A stretch of 64,000 bases of DNA from Neolewinella aquimaris (GTDB lineage: Bacteria > Bacteroidota > Bacteroidia > Chitinophagales > Saprospiraceae). Position 1 is the first letter of the stretch, and each line of letters begins with the position of its first letter. The notes under the pieces are model-generated. The model worked only from the letters and a program-made list of their open reading frames with translations. It was not told where the DNA came from and did no database searches. The position numbers and the translations under genes are program-made. Positions 54,944 to 63,326 of the stretch are shown in pieces. The DNA lies in contig NZ_JACIFF010000001.1 in the NCBI RefSeq assembly GCF_014197245.1, forward strand, positions 930,001 to 994,000, given 5' to 3'.

Positions 54944-55590
54944 GCCGCGTCGTATTTAAGGTACATCCAGATGCCGTAAGCGATGTGAAATACGCCGAAC
55001 CCGAGCGCCCAGAAGTAGAGACCGTAACCCACGAAGAAGAGGGACAACAGTCCAAGGGCAAGCTCCATGTACCCTAGGGTACGTAATTCTTCGGTGGCAA
55101 AGTTACTTCCGTTCAGCAAAGCTAATCCGTAGAATACTAAGGTAGTAGGCCCGATCAATCCACCCTGCGCGTGATACACGAGAGCCAGGCAGAATATCCC
55201 GCCGACGGCCAACGGTACGCAAATGTTGACCACCAGCTTATAGGTTTTCGGATCCTGAATGGTGTAGCCGAGCCGTATGACCCGCCGGCGGGTGAAGAAG
55301 TATCCGCAGGCCAGGGCACCGCTGACGACCACCGCCGCATTGGTCAGCAAAAACATCAGGGGGGAGATTCCCCAGGGATGGGGTGCGTTGAGCCGGACGT
55401 CCTCCGTAATGAACACCAGGTCGCTTCCCCCCGCCCACTGGTAGGCGACCACCGCCGCAATACCGAGCAGGGCAAAGCACCCCGCCCCCACGCCCGACAA
55501 TCCACTCAGCCCGATGAAGTAGCGGGACCGCTCCATCAAGTGACGGATGTGCCGTAGATCGGATATGGGAGTGTGGACGGTACGCGACAT
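54940..55590 (-). CDS. Six-segment membrane protein of unknown function, paired with the regulator
   Basis: 216 residues. Cytoplasmic N-terminus (MSRTVHTPISDLRHIRHLME), then about six hydrophobic segments, including SGLSGVGAGCFALLGIAAVV, GISPLMFLLTNAAVVVSGAL, LVVNICVPLAVGGIFCLALV and LGLLSLFFVGYGLYFWALGF. The SDLRHIRHLMERSRYFIGLS opening recurs in Bacteroidota membrane proteins encoded before HTH_34 regulators, as here (4-base overlap). Function unknown; a sensor for the regulator is one guess. Divergent from the MoxR gene region. Confidence 0.75.
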   Translation of the reverse strand: MSRTVHTPISDLRHIRHLMERSRYFIGLSGLSGVGAGCFALLGIAAVVAYQWAGGSDLVFITEDVRLNAPHPWGISPLMFLLTNAAVVVSGALACGYFFTRRRVIRLGYTIQDPKTYKLVVNICVPLAVGGIFCLALVYHAQGGLIGPTTLVFYGLALLNGSNFATEELRTLGYMELALGLLSLFFVGYGLYFWALGFGVFHIAYGIWMYLKYDAA

Positions 55591-55686
55591 TAAAGGACTT
55601 TGGCCCGTAAAGTAACTGATTTTTCGGAAGGATTAACCCTCCCCAGGCCGCTGCCCACCGCAGTATGCCAAACTTTCCCCGCTCCT

Positions 55687-56940
55687 TTGGCCTTATTACC
55701 CTGCACCCGCGCACCCGCCCCATGTTCTAAAAAGTATACTGTCCTGGAAAGCAAGAATCTCCCAACCGGTGCCGAAGCGCTTCTGATCGCACTGGCCACG
55801 CCCGCCCCCCATGGTCTCACCGGCATCCCGGTGCTGCTGTGGGGAAAACCGGGTGTCGGAAAGTCCAGTTTTATCGAAGGCCTGGCGAACGATCGGCTGC
55901 GCGTGACCACCCTCATCGCGTCCATTCACGATCCGACCGACTTCAGCGGCTTGCCGTTCCTGGAAAACGGACAGGTGCGCTACGCCGTGCCGGAATGGGT
56001 GAGCGACTTCGATCAATCGCCCGACGGGATTCTCTTTCTTGACGAACTCAGCACCGCCCCGCCCTCGGTACAGTCGGCCTTATTGCGCGTCGTATTCGAA
56101 CGCAAGGTCGGTTTCACGCCACTGCCGGGGGGGGTGCGCATTGTTGCCGCCGCCAATCCCCCCGATCTCATGGTGGGTGGCTGGGAACTCTCTCCGCCCC
56201 TGCGCAATCGTTTCGTGCACCTGCAGTGGGACATCCCCGAACAACTCTACATCCGATCGCTGACCCAGGGCTGGGAAGGCGGACAACTGCCCCGGGTCAG
56301 TGCGGAAGACCACGCCCGGAGGTTGGCGGAATGGAAAATTCGCGTGGGGGGATTCCTTCGTCTGCGACCCGACGCCCTGCACGGCAGTCCGGATGAGAAC
56401 CGCTACGGATTCGCCACGCCCCGCACCTGGGACTTCGCCACCGCCCTGCTCTGTACCTGCGATTTGCTGGGGTACCGCCTCGGGGACGGTCAGCAACAAC
56501 GCGTGATCCTGGATCTGGTCACCGGTTGCCTGGGCGAAGCAGCCGCCATTCCGCTCATCGAATACCTTACGAATCTTCGCCTCCCCGATCCGGAAGCCGT
56601 GCTTGCAGGTACCGAGACGGTCGACATCACCTCACTGGACGATGCCGAACTCTACGTATTCTACTACAGCCTAAACGTATACCTGCTGCGTGCACTGGAG
56701 TCTCCACGATTGGTCCCCTTCTCCCTGAAGTACCTGCAATTGGCCGAGGAAGTGTTTAACGACGGCCGGCGGGACATCATTTTCGTGCCCCTCAGGGAAA
56801 TGGCGCGGGCCGGTTGGCTCGCTCGTTTGAGCGCTACGGCCAGTAGGGCGGGGACGCAGGAGCAAGGCGAAATCCTGGAGCAAATCACCCGGGTATTTAG
56901 CGACGAGGCCTTCAACGAATTCGTAGATGTCCTCGCCTAA
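55687..56940 (+). CDS. MoxR-type AAA+ ATPase, start uncertain
   Basis: 417 residues from TTG 55687; a TTG at 55600 is also in frame, but no ATG is. Walker A LLWGKPGVGKSSFIEGL, Walker B ILFLDELSTAPPSVQSALLR, sensor region VRIVAAANPPDLMVGGWELS and PPLRNRFVHLQWDIP. An ATG at 55722 reads ATG TTC TAA; skipping one T gives MFKKYTVLESKNLPTGAEAL, a convincing N-terminus. So a one-base insertion (or frameshift) right after the native start is likely. Copy 10 of the 20-bp element lies directly before that ATG. It overlaps the DUF2201/VWA gene by 14 bases. MoxR ATPases act as chaperones that load cofactors or activate partner complexes. Confidence 0.85.
   Translation: MALLPCTRAPAPCSKKYTVLESKNLPTGAEALLIALATPAPHGLTGIPVLLWGKPGVGKSSFIEGLANDRLRVTTLIASIHDPTDFSGLPFLENGQVRYAVPEWVSDFDQSPDGILFLDELSTAPPSVQSALLRVVFERKVGFTPLPGGVRIVAAANPPDLMVGGWELSPPLRNRFVHLQWDIPEQLYIRSLTQGWEGGQLPRVSAEDHARRLAEWKIRVGGFLRLRPDALHGSPDENRYGFATPRTWDFATALLCTCDLLGYRLGDGQQQRVILDLVTGCLGEAAAIPLIEYLTNLRLPDPEAVLAGTETVDITSLDDAELYVFYYSLNVYLLRALESPRLVPFSLKYLQLAEEVFNDGRRDIIFVPLREMARAGWLARLSATASRAGTQEQGEILEQITRVFSDEAFNEFVDVLA
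55701..55720 (-). repeat. Dispersed 20-bp element, copy 10
   Basis: On the minus strand GGGCGGGTGCGCGGGTGCAG, one mismatch (position 8). It ends one base before the probable native ATG of the MoxR gene, so this copy is in a 5' leader if that start is right. Confidence 0.6.
56846..56865 (+). repeat. Dispersed 20-bp element, copy 11
   Basis: GGGCGGGGACGCAGGAGCAA, exact match to the consensus, in the MoxR gene, read as AGTQEQ (a frame shared only with copy 1). Confidence 0.7.
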
Positions 56941-58162
56941 TTTCAAGGAAATTGCCGAACGGGTACGGTTCGCGCGCGCCTACGCCGCCGAGCAACTGCC
57001 CTGGTTCGCCCCGGCCCTGTTCCGGTCCAATATTGTCATTACCCCGCAGGTGGAGGTGGCCTCCATTGACCTGCACTACAATGTCTACTGGAATCCCGTT
57101 ACCGTAGACCAAATTTGGCGCGATCGCGACCGGCGACTTGCCCTAAGCGAACTTGGTTTTTTGTGGATCCACGAGATCAGTCACCGACTGCGCCGCCACG
57201 GGGAGCGGGCCACCGCACTCGGTATCTCCTCCGGTCCCCGGGCCCGTAGGTGGAACATCGCCTGCGACTTCGAAATCAACGATTCGGAATGGTCTGGACT
57301 GAAGATGCCGGCCGCCTATCCGGGTATGCTTCCCGAAGGTTTCGGCCTGCCGCGGGGGCAGTTGGCCGAAACCTACCTCTTGCAACTAGAAGCCGGAGAT
57401 TACCCGGACCTTTCCTTTGCCATCGACGAGGGAAGCGGGATCCACGGCCTGCCCCGGCCGTGGGAGGCGGGCGACCGACAGCGGCTGTCGACGATCGAGG
57501 AAGAGATCATTCGCCGCGAAGTCGCCCGGCGCAGCTGGGAGGCGAGCCAGGATTTGGTCCCGGATGCCTGGCGCGACTGGGCCGCCGACGTCCTCGGTAG
57601 CCGGGTCAACTGGAGGCAGCGGCTGGGGCACCGCCTGAGCGTTGCCCTCCAGCGGGGTATCGGTAGCCGGACCGACTACAGCTACGCCCGTCCAAGCCGC
57701 CGGCAGTCGGTCTACCAACCCATCATGCCCCCCAGCCTTGCGGGCGACCAAACGGCCCGGATCGCGATCGTGGTGGATACGTCGGCATCCATGCAGGCAA
57801 CGGAACTGCAGCGCGCACTCAGCGAGGTGGCGGCGGTCGTGCGGCAGTTCAATCATCCGGTCACAATAATCCCCTGCGACCTGGTGGCCTACGAGCCGGT
57901 GCGGGAGGTTTCCGAGCGGGAAGCTTTTCGTATTTCCTACTTACCCGGCGGAAGCGGCACGGACATGCGCGCGGGCATCGACGCTGCGGTTCGCCTGCGT
58001 CCACGACCAGATAGTATCCTGGTGCTTACCGACGGCATGACCGTATATCCGCAAGCAAACTATCCCGTACCGGTTATCTTCGGCATCCTGCGGCAGGAAG
58101 GACAGGAAACGCAACTCCCCCCCGATCCGCCCTTCGGACCCGATCGCGTCGTGATGATCTAA
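56927..58162 (+). CDS. DUF2201 putative metallopeptidase with VWA-like domain
   Basis: 411 residues. N-terminal part: LPWFAPALFRSNIVITPQVE and FLWIHEISHRLRRHGERATA, with an HExxH zinc motif (H82, E83, H86), then RRWNIACDFEINDSEW, the usual third-ligand region. C-terminal part from about 275: IAIVVDTSASMQATELQRAL (MIDAS-like DTSAS), PVTIIPCDLVAYEPV, YLPGGSGTDMRAGIDAAVRL and SILVLTDGMTVYP. The family is encoded with MoxR ATPases, as here (14-base overlap). The MIDAS motif suggests metal-dependent binding to a protein. Role unknown; the zinc site may or may not be active. Confidence 0.88.
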   Translation: MSSPNFKEIAERVRFARAYAAEQLPWFAPALFRSNIVITPQVEVASIDLHYNVYWNPVTVDQIWRDRDRRLALSELGFLWIHEISHRLRRHGERATALGISSGPRARRWNIACDFEINDSEWSGLKMPAAYPGMLPEGFGLPRGQLAETYLLQLEAGDYPDLSFAIDEGSGIHGLPRPWEAGDRQRLSTIEEEIIRREVARRSWEASQDLVPDAWRDWAADVLGSRVNWRQRLGHRLSVALQRGIGSRTDYSYARPSRRQSVYQPIMPPSLAGDQTARIAIVVDTSASMQATELQRALSEVAAVVRQFNHPVTIIPCDLVAYEPVREVSEREAFRISYLPGGSGTDMRAGIDAAVRLRPRPDSILVLTDGMTVYPQANYPVPVIFGILRQEGQETQLPPDPPFGPDRVVMI

Positions 58163-58191
58163 TTGCCCGTTTACTTCGTTTATACCGCGGT

Positions 58192-59727
58192 ATGGAGAAT
58201 ATTTCTGCGCAGCTCGTCCTGACGACCAAGTACGGCCAGGCCTCCTTCGGCCTTACGGTTTACGAAGACGGAACCGTGGACGTAAGTGAACTCCCCTTTC
58301 AGCATTTGCCGGAGAGCGTATACAAGCTTACTTACGGCAGCGACTGGGCAGTGGTATGTGAATACTTTAAATCACTGGCTGCTACCCTGCCCTACCGCGT
58401 TTCGGCGACCTTGCTGAGCCCCCAACCGCCGCCGGAGCTCCTAGGCGTAGTTTCGGCTTACCGTGCGGCCTTCCCTTCTCCGGAGTGTTATGGACCGTTC
58501 ACCGAGTTCTGGGCACGCCATCCGAAACAACATGGCTTGTTCAGTTTCCGGGACGATCGCGTGAATGCGGCCCTCGACGCGCTGCGGCAGCGGGGCCGGC
58601 AACGGAACCTGGAGAAATTCGGCCCCTACCTGCAGGATTACCTCATCGCACTGTTACCCATTGCCAACCACCGCACCACCGTTTACGTATATGCGGCCAT
58701 CGGCGCACTCGGCACCGAAGCCGCCCGCGACTACCTGCTGAAAGAACTGGAATCCGAGGGCCGTCATCCCTTCACAAACAAGATATTACGTGCCCTGACC
58801 TTCGCCAGTGATGCGGATACCTTCCACCGGCTGGTGGCCGTCTACCGGGCGGGCAAATTCAGTACCGAAGAGGTACTTCAACACTTGCTCTTCCTCGGGC
58901 GCTTCGGGTCCGAGCTGGCGCTCGACCACGTTCGGGAGTTGCTGTCCGCCTACCCAACGGAAGCGGAGGCCATCGGTCGGACGCTCGGCGATCTCGGCCT
59001 GACCGAAGCGGAGATCGCTCAACTGCTTACGGCGGAGTTTGAGCGGCAGCGGGAGTACTACGCACTCGACCCACTTCTTCGTGCGGTCAACCGGCGGCAG
59101 GTAGCCGGTCACCGCATCGACTTAGCGGCCATGAACGCCAAGGCCGATGACCCCGCCTTTCTGGAGTTGCCCCCCGTCAACTGGCCGCAGCAACTGGAGG
59201 AAGGTTGGCGGGAACTTGTGGCTGATACTCCGGCAAGCGAGGTGTATGAAGTACTCGGCCATTACATCGTACGTCCCGAGCCCCGCCTGCAGCGTAACGC
59301 CATCTTGCAACTGAAAGCATCCCGGTCGCGGACACCGACCGACGACCGCCTTCCCTACGAAATCGAGCGAAGGCTACGGGAGCTCGTGGCTTCCCGCTAC
59401 GACAAAATTTACGTGGAGGTACTGAATATTCTCGGGGGCAATCCACTGGTCCTGAGGGAGCGCAAGAAAATGCTGCTCGCCGTACTCAACATCAGCATCG
59501 GCTCCCGTTACCGCTTCGTGGTACTCAATGCGTTGCGGATGATCGGTGATACGGACACCCTGCGGCAGTTCAGCCGGGCCTACTACGGCAGGGAGATCGC
59601 CACGGCTCCGGTGGGGTCGGAGCGCCTACAGCAGATTGCCGGACTGTTGCCCTATCTAGACAAATACCTCGGTAATACGGAAGACCTGCATACTGCCCTG
59701 AAGGCGCGGCGGTCGTCCAGGTCCTAA
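58192..59727 (+). CDS. Helical-repeat protein of unknown function in the MoxR/VWA operon
   Basis: 511 residues with no signal peptide or membrane segment. The first 110 residues are mixed alpha/beta (SAQLVLTTKYGQASFGLTVY). The rest looks like HEAT- or ARM-like helical repeats: HRTTVYVYAAIGALGTEAAR, DYLLKELESEGRHPFTNKIL, LLFLGRFGSELALDHVRELL, YRFVVLNALRMIGDTDTLRQ. I do not recognise a family. It lies 29 bases after the DUF2201/VWA gene on the same strand, so it is the likely third component of the system, perhaps a scaffold or substrate adaptor (inference). Overlaps the convergent smc by 4 bases. Confidence 0.75.
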   Translation: MENISAQLVLTTKYGQASFGLTVYEDGTVDVSELPFQHLPESVYKLTYGSDWAVVCEYFKSLAATLPYRVSATLLSPQPPPELLGVVSAYRAAFPSPECYGPFTEFWARHPKQHGLFSFRDDRVNAALDALRQRGRQRNLEKFGPYLQDYLIALLPIANHRTTVYVYAAIGALGTEAARDYLLKELESEGRHPFTNKILRALTFASDADTFHRLVAVYRAGKFSTEEVLQHLLFLGRFGSELALDHVRELLSAYPTEAEAIGRTLGDLGLTEAEIAQLLTAEFERQREYYALDPLLRAVNRRQVAGHRIDLAAMNAKADDPAFLELPPVNWPQQLEEGWRELVADTPASEVYEVLGHYIVRPEPRLQRNAILQLKASRSRTPTDDRLPYEIERRLRELVASRYDKIYVEVLNILGGNPLVLRERKKMLLAVLNISIGSRYRFVVLNALRMIGDTDTLRQFSRAYYGREIATAPVGSERLQQIAGLLPYLDKYLGNTEDLHTALKARRSSRS

Positions 59728-62700
59728 ACGGCCGAAAAGCTGGTACTTCCCTCCAATTCGGTGAACTGGACCGGGAGTACCCCGCTGCCCCCGTGCTCGG
59801 TAGTGTATACGCCGTAGATGCTGTCCACGGCCTCCATCGTAAGCTTGTTGTGGGTGACGATGATGAACTGGCTGTCCTTCGAAAACTTCTTGACGATGCG
59901 GTTGAACTTGGAAATGTTCGCATCGTCCAGCGGCGCGTCAACCTCGTCAAAAATGCAGAAGGGAGCCGGCTTGAGCAGGTACAACGCAAAGAGGAGGGCC
60001 GTTGCAGTCAGGGTTTTTTCTCCCCCCGACAGCTGGCTAATCGTTTGCGGTCGTTTGCCCTTCGGTTTGGCGACGATTTCGATGTTGGATTCCAGTGGGT
60101 TTTCCGGGTCCAGGAGGATCAGGTCGCAGTTGTCGTCTTCGGTAAACAGGCTGCGGAAGACGTCGATGAAGTAAATCCTCACCCGCTCGAAGGAATCGAG
60201 AAATTGAACAGTAGCGGTATCCTCGATCTCCTTGATCGTTTTAACGAGGGTGTCCTTGGCGGCAATGATGTCGTCCCGCTGTTTGGTGATGTTCTCGTGG
60301 CGCTCCTTCATCTCGTCGTAGGCTTCGACGGCCATTGGGTTGATCTCGCCGTAGTTTCCGATCCGGCTGCGCAATCGGTCGACCTTGACTTCCAGATCGC
60401 CTATGGAGCCGGTCCACTCCTCCACCTCCATCTCGGCTAGTGCGGAAAGAGAAAGGTTGAACTCGATCTGCAGCCGTTCCTCTACGGAGTTGATCCGAAA
60501 CTTTACATCCGTGAATTTTTCTTTAAGCTGATTGACCCTGATCTGAGCATCCTGCCTGATGCGGTTCTCGCGGCGCAAATCGTCCTCGTAGCCGTTGATG
60601 GTCGTACGGGCGGCGAAGTAGGCCTGCTCGGCCGAATTCAGGGTAGCCTGGTATTCCTTTTTCTCGACGTACATGGATTCGAGGTTACCCGCCAGGGTCA
60701 GTTGCTGCTCGTCAAACTGTCGCGCTTCCCTGGCCAATTCCTTGAGTTGCTCGCGGTTAGCGGCTTCCTGCTTGCGGATCTCGTCGCGGCGGTTTTCCCG
60801 GAAGGACAGTTCCCGCTCCAGCGTCTGCAGGTGGTTCTGCTGCTGGATGTGCAGGATGTTTTCCTGGTTGAAGTGGGCGCTCGCGGCCGATAGTTCTTCG
60901 CTCAGGCGCCGATAGGCCTCATCGGTTCCGGATACGTCGGCGCGGAGGGATTCGATCGTGGCGTGCAGGCCGGCCAGTTGCTCGTCGATCTCCAGGTTGC
61001 CCCGGATCAGGTCCTCTACCTGCTGGTTCAGCTTGCCGTTCTTCGCCTCGGTGTCGGCGAAGTACCCCTGAAAGCTCTCGACCCGCGCCCGCAGGGCGGC
61101 CCGCCGCTGTTGCAAGCCGTTGAGTTCGCGCTGGCGGATCTGGATTTCGCGGTCCAGCCGTTGTTGCCGCAGGTCGCTGACCTTTTTGCGCTCGTCGGTC
61201 AGGGTGGTGCTTAGTTTCGCGGCCTGTTTTTCGGTGGCGGCAATGTCGCGTTCCAGAAGTTCCAGGTTTTTCTTTCGCCCGATCTTCTTTCCTTCGAAGA
61301 GGCCCACCGATCCGCCCGAAACGGAGTAGGCCCGGCGTGCGTACCGACCACCGAAGGAGAGGATGGTGTTTCCGTCTTCGGGTGCTGCGGGCAACTGCGC
61401 TTCGTCGCTGACATAAACGCCGTGCAGCAGGCGATCCGTGAGCGGGCGGTACCGGTCCTCTACCGTGACGACCTGGGTGGCGGGTTTTGTTCCGGCCGGG
61501 GCGGGGGCACCCGTGGGGGCGGGTGTGGGGAGTGCATCCAGCACGAAGAAGTTGGCTTTCCCCTTCTGCTTGTCGCTGAGGAGTTGGATGGCGGTTCCGG
61601 CTTCCGCCGCCGTATCGACCACGTAGTAGCTCAGGAAGGGCTCGAGGTATCCTTCGATAGCTACGCGGTAATCTTGGTCGACCAGGATCACGTCAGACAG
61701 CAGCGTGGGTTCCCGTGTCCAGGATTTGTTCTTGCTGAGGAAGCGGATCGACTCCGGGAAACCCTCCAGGCTATCGATCATGCTCTTCGTGAGCTTGTAC
61801 TCGTTGCGGCGGGCGTCGAGGCCCCGGTTGATGCGGCTCAGCTCGGTTTGGAGGTGTTCTACGTTCACCTCGGTGGTTTCGAGGGCATCGCGGCGTTCCT
61901 GTTCCCGTTGCTCCAATTGCGCGACCGCCTCCACCTTAGTTGCTTCCTCGGTTTCCAGTTGCTTCAGCGCATCTTCGAGGGATTCCCGCTCGCCGCGCCG
62001 GTCCTCCATTTCTCCCAAGTTCCGCTCGACCTGGAAGCGGAAGTTTTCCACCTGGTTGCCGTTGATGGCACGGCGCTTCTCGAGTTCGAAAATGCGACGC
62101 TCCTCCTGCTGCTGTTGTTTCAGCCCGCTGTCGAGCTGCGACTTTATGCCGGCGTGTCCTTCCTTTACGCGCACCAGTGCCGCTTCGGCCTGCTCGCGCG
62201 ATTGCCACCTGGCCTCCAGTAGTTGCCGCGCTTCGGCGATCTGGGCACCGGTTTGCACGGCCTGCTCGCCGTAGCTGGCAAGTTGACCGACGGCCTCGTC
62301 CAACTCTTCCGTAAGCTGCCGGGTCTGCCGCGCGACAAAGGTTTTGCGCTGTTCCAGCATCTGCTTTTCGTTCTCCAGGCCGCGAAGTTCCCCGACCAGG
62401 GCGTTCAGCTTCCGTTGCCGCTCGCCGACGAGTTGTTCCTTGTCGATGTGGCGTTGCCGCTCCTCCCCCAGCTGTTTTTCCAGTGTGGTGATCTTGGCGT
62501 CGGTATTGCGGTAGGCTTCCTCGGCGTGATTGATCTCGTTGCGGATGCGGTCGTAGTCGATGCGCAGTTTCTCGACCCGGAAGCCGGTGAGGAGTAGGCT
62601 CAGGTCGCGGTACTGCCCCTTAAGGTCGCGGTACTTGCGGGCACGTTTGGCCTGTTTTTCCAGGCTGGTGAGGTTGTTGGAGATTTCGTGGAGGACGTCC

Positions 62701-63275
62701 TCGATGCGGTCCAGGTCATCCTCCGTACTCTTGAGTTTCCGGAGGGTTTCCTTCTTGCGGTTCTTGTACTTGCTCACGCCGGCGGCCTGCTCGAACATGC
62801 GCCGGCGGCTGTTGTCCTTGTCGGCCAGGATGTCGTCGACCATCCCCAGTGCAATGATGGCGTAGGAGTTCGATCCGATGCCCGTATCCAGAAAGAGATC
62901 GCGAATGTCGCGCAGTCGACACTGTACGCCATTAAGCCGGTATTCGGAATCCCCGCTACGGTACAACAGGCGGGTGATGGTGACCATGTTGTACTCCGTC
63001 GGGAGCAGGTCCTTGTCGTTTTCGAAGGTCAGGCTTACGGAGGCCAGGTTGCCGGCTTTCTTCTTTTTGGTGCCGTTGAAGATGATCGACGACATTTTGT
63101 CGAGCCGCAGTTCGGAGCCCTTCTGTTCGCCGAGTACCCAGCGGATGGCGTCGACGATGTTGCTCTTACCGGAGCCGTTGGGACCTACGATACCGATCAC
63201 GTCGGCATCGAAGTTCACCACCGTTTGGCTGGCAAAACTCTTAAATCCCTTTATCTCCAGTTGCTTCAGGCGCAT
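59724..63275 (-). CDS. smc: Chromosome segregation protein SMC
   Basis: 1183 residues, usual length. N-terminal ATPase lobe: VGPNGSGKSNIVDAIRWVLG (Walker A). Two long coiled coils (about 170-500 and 680-1020) flank the hinge (about 510-670, SLEGFPESIRFLSKNKSWTR). C-terminal lobe: QLSGGEKTLTATALLFALYL (signature) and FCIFDEVDAPLDDANI (Walker B, D-loop). It organises chromosomes with ScpA/ScpB. The hinge carries a Pro/Ala-rich insert (PTPAPTGAPAPAGTKPAT). A promoter-like TACCTTCG lies within 20 bases of the start, next to copy 12 of the 20-bp element. Confidence 0.96.
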   Translation of the reverse strand: MRLKQLEIKGFKSFASQTVVNFDADVIGIVGPNGSGKSNIVDAIRWVLGEQKGSELRLDKMSSIIFNGTKKKKAGNLASVSLTFENDKDLLPTEYNMVTITRLLYRSGDSEYRLNGVQCRLRDIRDLFLDTGIGSNSYAIIALGMVDDILADKDNSRRRMFEQAAGVSKYKNRKKETLRKLKSTEDDLDRIEDVLHEISNNLTSLEKQAKRARKYRDLKGQYRDLSLLLTGFRVEKLRIDYDRIRNEINHAEEAYRNTDAKITTLEKQLGEERQRHIDKEQLVGERQRKLNALVGELRGLENEKQMLEQRKTFVARQTRQLTEELDEAVGQLASYGEQAVQTGAQIAEARQLLEARWQSREQAEAALVRVKEGHAGIKSQLDSGLKQQQQEERRIFELEKRRAINGNQVENFRFQVERNLGEMEDRRGERESLEDALKQLETEEATKVEAVAQLEQREQERRDALETTEVNVEHLQTELSRINRGLDARRNEYKLTKSMIDSLEGFPESIRFLSKNKSWTREPTLLSDVILVDQDYRVAIEGYLEPFLSYYVVDTAAEAGTAIQLLSDKQKGKANFFVLDALPTPAPTGAPAPAGTKPATQVVTVEDRYRPLTDRLLHGVYVSDEAQLPAAPEDGNTILSFGGRYARRAYSVSGGSVGLFEGKKIGRKKNLELLERDIAATEKQAAKLSTTLTDERKKVSDLRQQRLDREIQIRQRELNGLQQRRAALRARVESFQGYFADTEAKNGKLNQQVEDLIRGNLEIDEQLAGLHATIESLRADVSGTDEAYRRLSEELSAASAHFNQENILHIQQQNHLQTLERELSFRENRRDEIRKQEAANREQLKELAREARQFDEQQLTLAGNLESMYVEKKEYQATLNSAEQAYFAARTTINGYEDDLRRENRIRQDAQIRVNQLKEKFTDVKFRINSVEERLQIEFNLSLSALAEMEVEEWTGSIGDLEVKVDRLRSRIGNYGEINPMAVEAYDEMKERHENITKQRDDIIAAKDTLVKTIKEIEDTATVQFLDSFERVRIYFIDVFRSLFTEDDNCDLILLDPENPLESNIEIVAKPKGKRPQTISQLSGGEKTLTATALLFALYLLKPAPFCIFDEVDAPLDDANISKFNRIVKKFSKDSQFIIVTHNKLTMEAVDSIYGVYTTEHGGSGVLPVQFTELEGSTSFSAV

Positions 63276-63297
63276 GGCGGGCGAAGGTAGAAAATTT

Positions 63298-63317
63298 GGG
63301 CGGGGACGCAGGTGCGG
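63298..63317 (+). repeat. Dispersed 20-bp element, copy 12
   Basis: GGGCGGGGACGCAGGTGCGG, one mismatch (position 19). It lies in the 51-base gap between the LysM gene and smc, outside any ORF I accept. Confidence 0.65.
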
Positions 63318-63326
63318 CGTTCGTCA

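Noticed and set aside
61489-61520. G-rich patch in smc as another copy of the 20-bp element
   Set aside because: Only the first ten bases match; the rest diverges, and it is explained by the Pro/Ala-rich coding.
61422-62222. 266-residue plus-strand ORF
   Set aside because: Shadow of the smc coiled coil.
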